Part shown: one piece after another, positions 60,701 to 64,000 of the stretch | How positions within the stretch are numbered: position 1 is the stretch's first letter | Layout: each line of letters starts with the position of its first letter | From: Microthyrium microscopicum | Taxonomy: Eukaryota; Ascomycota; Dothideomycetes; Microthyriales; Microthyriaceae | NCBI GenBank assembly: GCA_010405405.1 | Contig: MU004231.1 | Span: forward strand, 2,347,249 to 2,411,248 | Reading direction: 5' to 3' | Length of the DNA: 64,000 nucleotides | Notes under the pieces: model-generated | The model's database searches: none | What the model saw: only the letters and a program-made list of their open reading frames with translations | What the model was told of the DNA's origin: nothing | Translations under genes and position numbers: made by a program

Positions 60701-63700
60701 GACGTAAGCAATATACTCTTTTTTAGTTTCGCTCTAGATAAGGACATTATCTAGGTATATAGTAATAAAGTCGTCTAGGTATTTATAGATAGCGCTATTA
60801 ATAAAGGCTTAGAATATTCTAAAGAAACTAGTTATGCTAAATAGTATAACGAGGAACTTAAATAGGCTATAGTAAGTAAGAAAGGCAGTTTTGTATTTAT
60901 CGCCTTTATAAATACGAATATTATTAAAGGCAGTAATAACGTTAAATTTAGAGAAGAATTTAGCTTTATAGATCTTCGTAAGGGTTTTAGTAAGAAGTAG
61001 CGAAATATTCTAATTCTTTAAGGTAATTTCGTTTAATCTATAGTAATCTACGTAGACTTAGATACCTCTACCTAGTTTACTAACGTAGAGAACTAGTAAG
61101 GCGTATTAAGAAGTGCTTTTACAAATAAAGCCTTTTCTAAGTATATTTTTAATATACTCTTTAATAACTTAAGCTTATTAGCGCGATATCTCGTAAGACT
61201 TCTATATAGGTGCTTTAGCTTATAGATCTATTAGGATAAAGTAATCAAATCTAGGGCGATAAAGTAGTAATTTATTAGCTCATGCTAGGTTAAAGAGGCA
61301 GACATATTAGTAAAATTCTTTAGGGATTAGGCTAAATAATTCTTTTCGTATTAGTAAGTCCTATTTAAGCTTCTCTTGCTATTTAGTATAGTCTTCTATT
61401 AAGATTACTACAATGCTAGTAATATTACGCTAAGGAATAAGATCTAAATTTTCTTCTTCTTTTAACGCGTCAAAATCTTCTTTATATAATATAGAGAATT
61501 AGTTTTTCTCTCGCTATATTAGAGTCGCAAATATATAGGCAGAAATAATATAGATATTAGGAGCATTCTTATCCTTCTTTTTTATAACTACTTAGCCTCT
61601 ATAATTAACTATAATAGGGTAGTATAAAGCTATATAGCTTTAGAGATAGTGCTTAGAGTAGAAGCCTAGCGTTTGCTAGCCTTCTTAGAGTGTAACTTTA
61701 TGCTCGTTAACCTAAGGGTCTTTAAGGATAATATTATAGTTAGTAATTTCTATAACGAAGCATAAGGCTTATTTAAGATAAATACTAATACGTAAGATAA
61801 TAAATGCTATATAAGTTATAGTAGTAACGGCGTAACTATTAGCTATCTTAGCTTAATAGGGTCTTAACATTTTAATAGATTTAAGGCTATAGAGTTAGAG
61901 GTAATAAGGGTTAACGATGCTAAATATGCTACTACCTATATTAATGAGGATTTTTACTTTAGTATAGGAGCTATCTAAGAGAAAGATACTTCCTATAATG
62001 CTCTACTATTATCCTACTTTTAGGATAGTATTAGTTTTAAGTAATTAATTAATTAGTAGATAGGTAGTAGATACGTAGACTACTACTATGCTATAATAAG
62101 GTTCTTTCTTAGATTTAGATTTGCTTAGGTAAGCTTAGATAGCTTTTATTTAGCGTTTCTTTCGTTTATTTTATGCCTCATTAGAGTTTAGCTTATCTAC
62201 GCGTTAGTACAGAGAAGCTACACGTTTCCTTAGCGTTGGCTGTAGATTAGGAGTATATTATTATTATCTTCTACGCTTAGAGCATAATATAACTAAGAAG
62301 TATAGATTAAAGCTAATTTAGTTTAGATATTATTATTAGACATAGTATCTTTATTTTAGTAGGGTGTAGTTTTAGATCGTAGATTATGGCCTTTATTATT
62401 ATATTATAGGTAGCGTTTTTCTTTCTTAAGGCGTAGGAATAGGGCATCGCCATAACGTAGAATTATCTTCTAAGTATTCTTATCCTTATCCTTATCCTTA
62501 TCCTTATCTTTATTGTTAGACTTCTTACGGTCTAAGAGGCGGTTAACTTATTATAGTTTCGTTATAAATTTAGTGCTTATAGTTACTTTGCTAGCGTAGA
62601 GATAGCTTATTAGCTCTTTAGTAATTATATTACGTATATAAGTTAGTTTATTAGTATTAGATAAGTAGGCCCTATTAGTTTTGCTAGTAAACTTAACTAG
62701 GTAAAAGCTTAAGTCGTTAGTTTTCTTTATCTTATTAGATAGATTTTATAACTAAAGAAGGGTAGCTTTATATTTATTAGTGCCTTTAAAGTAGTAGTTA
62801 AGGTCATCCTAGAACTTTACTATAGAAATATATAAGTTAGGTACGTTATATTAAGCGCAATTAATAATAAAGCTAAGAGTAAGGTCTTTATATTTACCAT
62901 AAACCTAGATAGCTTAAGATAGCTCGTTAGGAAAGGTACGTACTTCGTAGTAAAGGTAATCTTTAACCTTAAGTTTCTACTATAGATATGAGTCTTATTT
63001 CTTATTATCGTAAGTGCTAGGATCTTACTATTCTTATATAGAGTTAGCTTTAAAGCTTATAGATACTTTTAAGGTAAGTATAACGCTTTTAGTATTAAGG
63101 CAAAGATTTAGGCGTAGGTAGCCCTAAGAGAGTAGCATTATATTAACTTCCTTATTAGAGTCTATCTAGTATACTAGTTCTTTAGTCTTATAAGCTAAGT
63201 TGCTTAGTTAATTTTTAAGATCTTAGACTTTTCCTTCTAGGAGTGCGATCTAATTACGCTTTTTAGTATAGGAGTTATATAGACGCTTAATAGTGTCTAT
63301 AGCTCTAGTTACCTCGTAGCGATTAATTACATCCTATTCTTTAAGGTAAAGTTATCACTTAATTAACTAATAAGCCTTACTTATAGCTTAGGTAGCTTTA
63401 CTTTCTAGGGTATAGATGCGTTATTATAGGAGGGAATTTTATACCATAGCGTCATTATATATAGTAGAAAGGTCTGATATACTATCTTTATTATGTTAGC
63501 ATTCTTTTAATAGATTTACTAAGTTAATGCGTATAGCTTTAAAAGCGACGCTCATAGCTTAAATAGATTTAACGTAGTTACAAAATTGCTTAAACTAGGT
63601 ATTAGCGTAAAAGCTAACGCTATGAGCAAAGCCTATTCTATCCTTAATAACCTCTAGCTCTACTTCGCCTTAGACATAGTAGAGCACAATAAGGTTAATA

Positions 63701-64000
63701 AGTATAGGTCTAATCTTTCCTTCTAGGTTTAGAAACTTTTATACTTAGAATACTACTTAGTTTTATATAAGGTACGTAGAGATAACGTAGGTTTAATCTT
63801 ATAGAGTAATGCTAATGTATATTGCAAAGTACTATAGGAATTAACTTTTAAGGGTAATTTAATCAATCTAATCTTAGTCTAGCGGATATAGTTATATATC
63901 GTAATGTATTGCTTTCTTGCCTTTGTCCTTTTTGGATGTACTCTAAGCGCTACCTTTAGTTTATTTAATAATATCTAATAGGATTAGGGCTTAGGCCAGA
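57507..64000 (-). mobile_element. right Ty3/Gypsy chromovirus copy, partly RIP-degraded, cut by the window end
   Basis: The same element on the minus strand: 3' LTR 57,507-57,709, purine tract GGAGGAGGGAG beyond it, then chromodomain (58.0-58.2 kb), integrase, RNase H and RT. Y-L-D-N-V-L-I lies at about 60,745-60,770, the protease region at about 61.9 kb, and gag to the window end. It aligns to the left copy with a constant coordinate sum of 115,206 at both the LTR edge and position 64,000. It has clearly more GC, CpA and TpG than the left copy but is still riddled with stops. Its 5' LTR should lie about 0.64-0.84 kb past the window. Confidence 0.92.

Larger units (their letters stand above)
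33245..64000. other. RIP-mutated AT-rich heterochromatin-like block
   Basis: A continuous, very AT-rich tract from about 33,245 to the window end. TpA is extremely common, and CpA and TpG are nearly absent over long stretches, while CpG (ACG, GCG) is still present. That is the footprint of CpA-to-TpA RIP. Only one frame of 60 codons or more survives, and it is antisense to a transposon fossil. The right-hand part (57.5-64 kb) is less extreme than the rest. Confidence 0.93.

Noticed and set aside
33245-64000. Mitochondrial DNA insertion as the source of the AT-rich block
   Set aside because: Transition-type damage with CpA loss, Gypsy and Helitron motifs and LTRs explain the composition. No mitochondrial gene was recognised.

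Overview
The window is nuclear DNA from a filamentous ascomycete (Pezizomycotina, possibly a leotiomycete). The evidence is short introns (about 35-160 nt) with GTRNGT donors and CTAAY/CTGAY branch sites, typical fungal proteins, and a block of DNA scarred by repeat-induced point mutation (RIP). The class-level placement is inference.

Positions 1 to about 33,130 are an ordinary gene-bearing segment of moderate GC. In order it holds: a TFIIIC subunit of the Tfc1/GTF3C5 type (+); a DEDD-type 3'-5' exonuclease-like protein (-); an F-box-like protein (-); a small unknown protein (+); GTP cyclohydrolase I (-); a patch of broken coding-like sequence; a large CDK of the CTD-kinase type (+); a cysteine-rich single-pass membrane protein (-); a mitochondrial membrane protein (-); the GARP subunit Vps54 (-); a CoA-transferase family III / alpha-methylacyl-CoA racemase-like enzyme (-); an unknown glutamine/glutamate-rich protein (-); and an Och1-type GT32 mannosyltransferase (-). 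These are unrelated housekeeping functions with no sign of a biosynthetic cluster. Several gene models need small terminal exons or first exons that a plain ORF call misses (Vps54, Och1-like, racemase-like, F-box, mitochondrial protein); exon boundaries are given per gene.

At about 33,130-33,250 composition switches abruptly to very AT-rich sequence that runs to the end of the window. It has almost no CpA/TpG but keeps CpG, which is a RIP signature, and almost no open reading frame survives. Reading through the RIP-type stops shows: (i) a long minus-strand fossil coding sequence of unknown family (about 34.6-38.3 kb); (ii) a fossil autonomous Helitron on the plus strand (about 39.5-45.4 kb; DUF6570-like region, HUH replication initiator and Pif1-type helicase, all in one frame from 40.2 to 45.3 kb), interrupted by a 70-N assembly gap; (iii) a poorly resolved stretch with tandem repeats and a second unknown minus-strand fossil (45.4-50.3 kb); and (iv) two Ty3/Gypsy chromovirus copies in inverted, tail-to-tail orientation (50,367-57,506 plus; 57,507 to the window end minus).

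The two chromovirus arms pair base for base around a constant coordinate sum (115,206) over about 6.3 kb, separated by one 203-bp LTR. The right copy is visibly less RIP-mutated than the left and joins it after only 10 bp of the left copy's 3' LTR. The simplest reading is that a younger element inserted into the 3' LTR of an older one, making a large natural inverted repeat in heterochromatin-like DNA.
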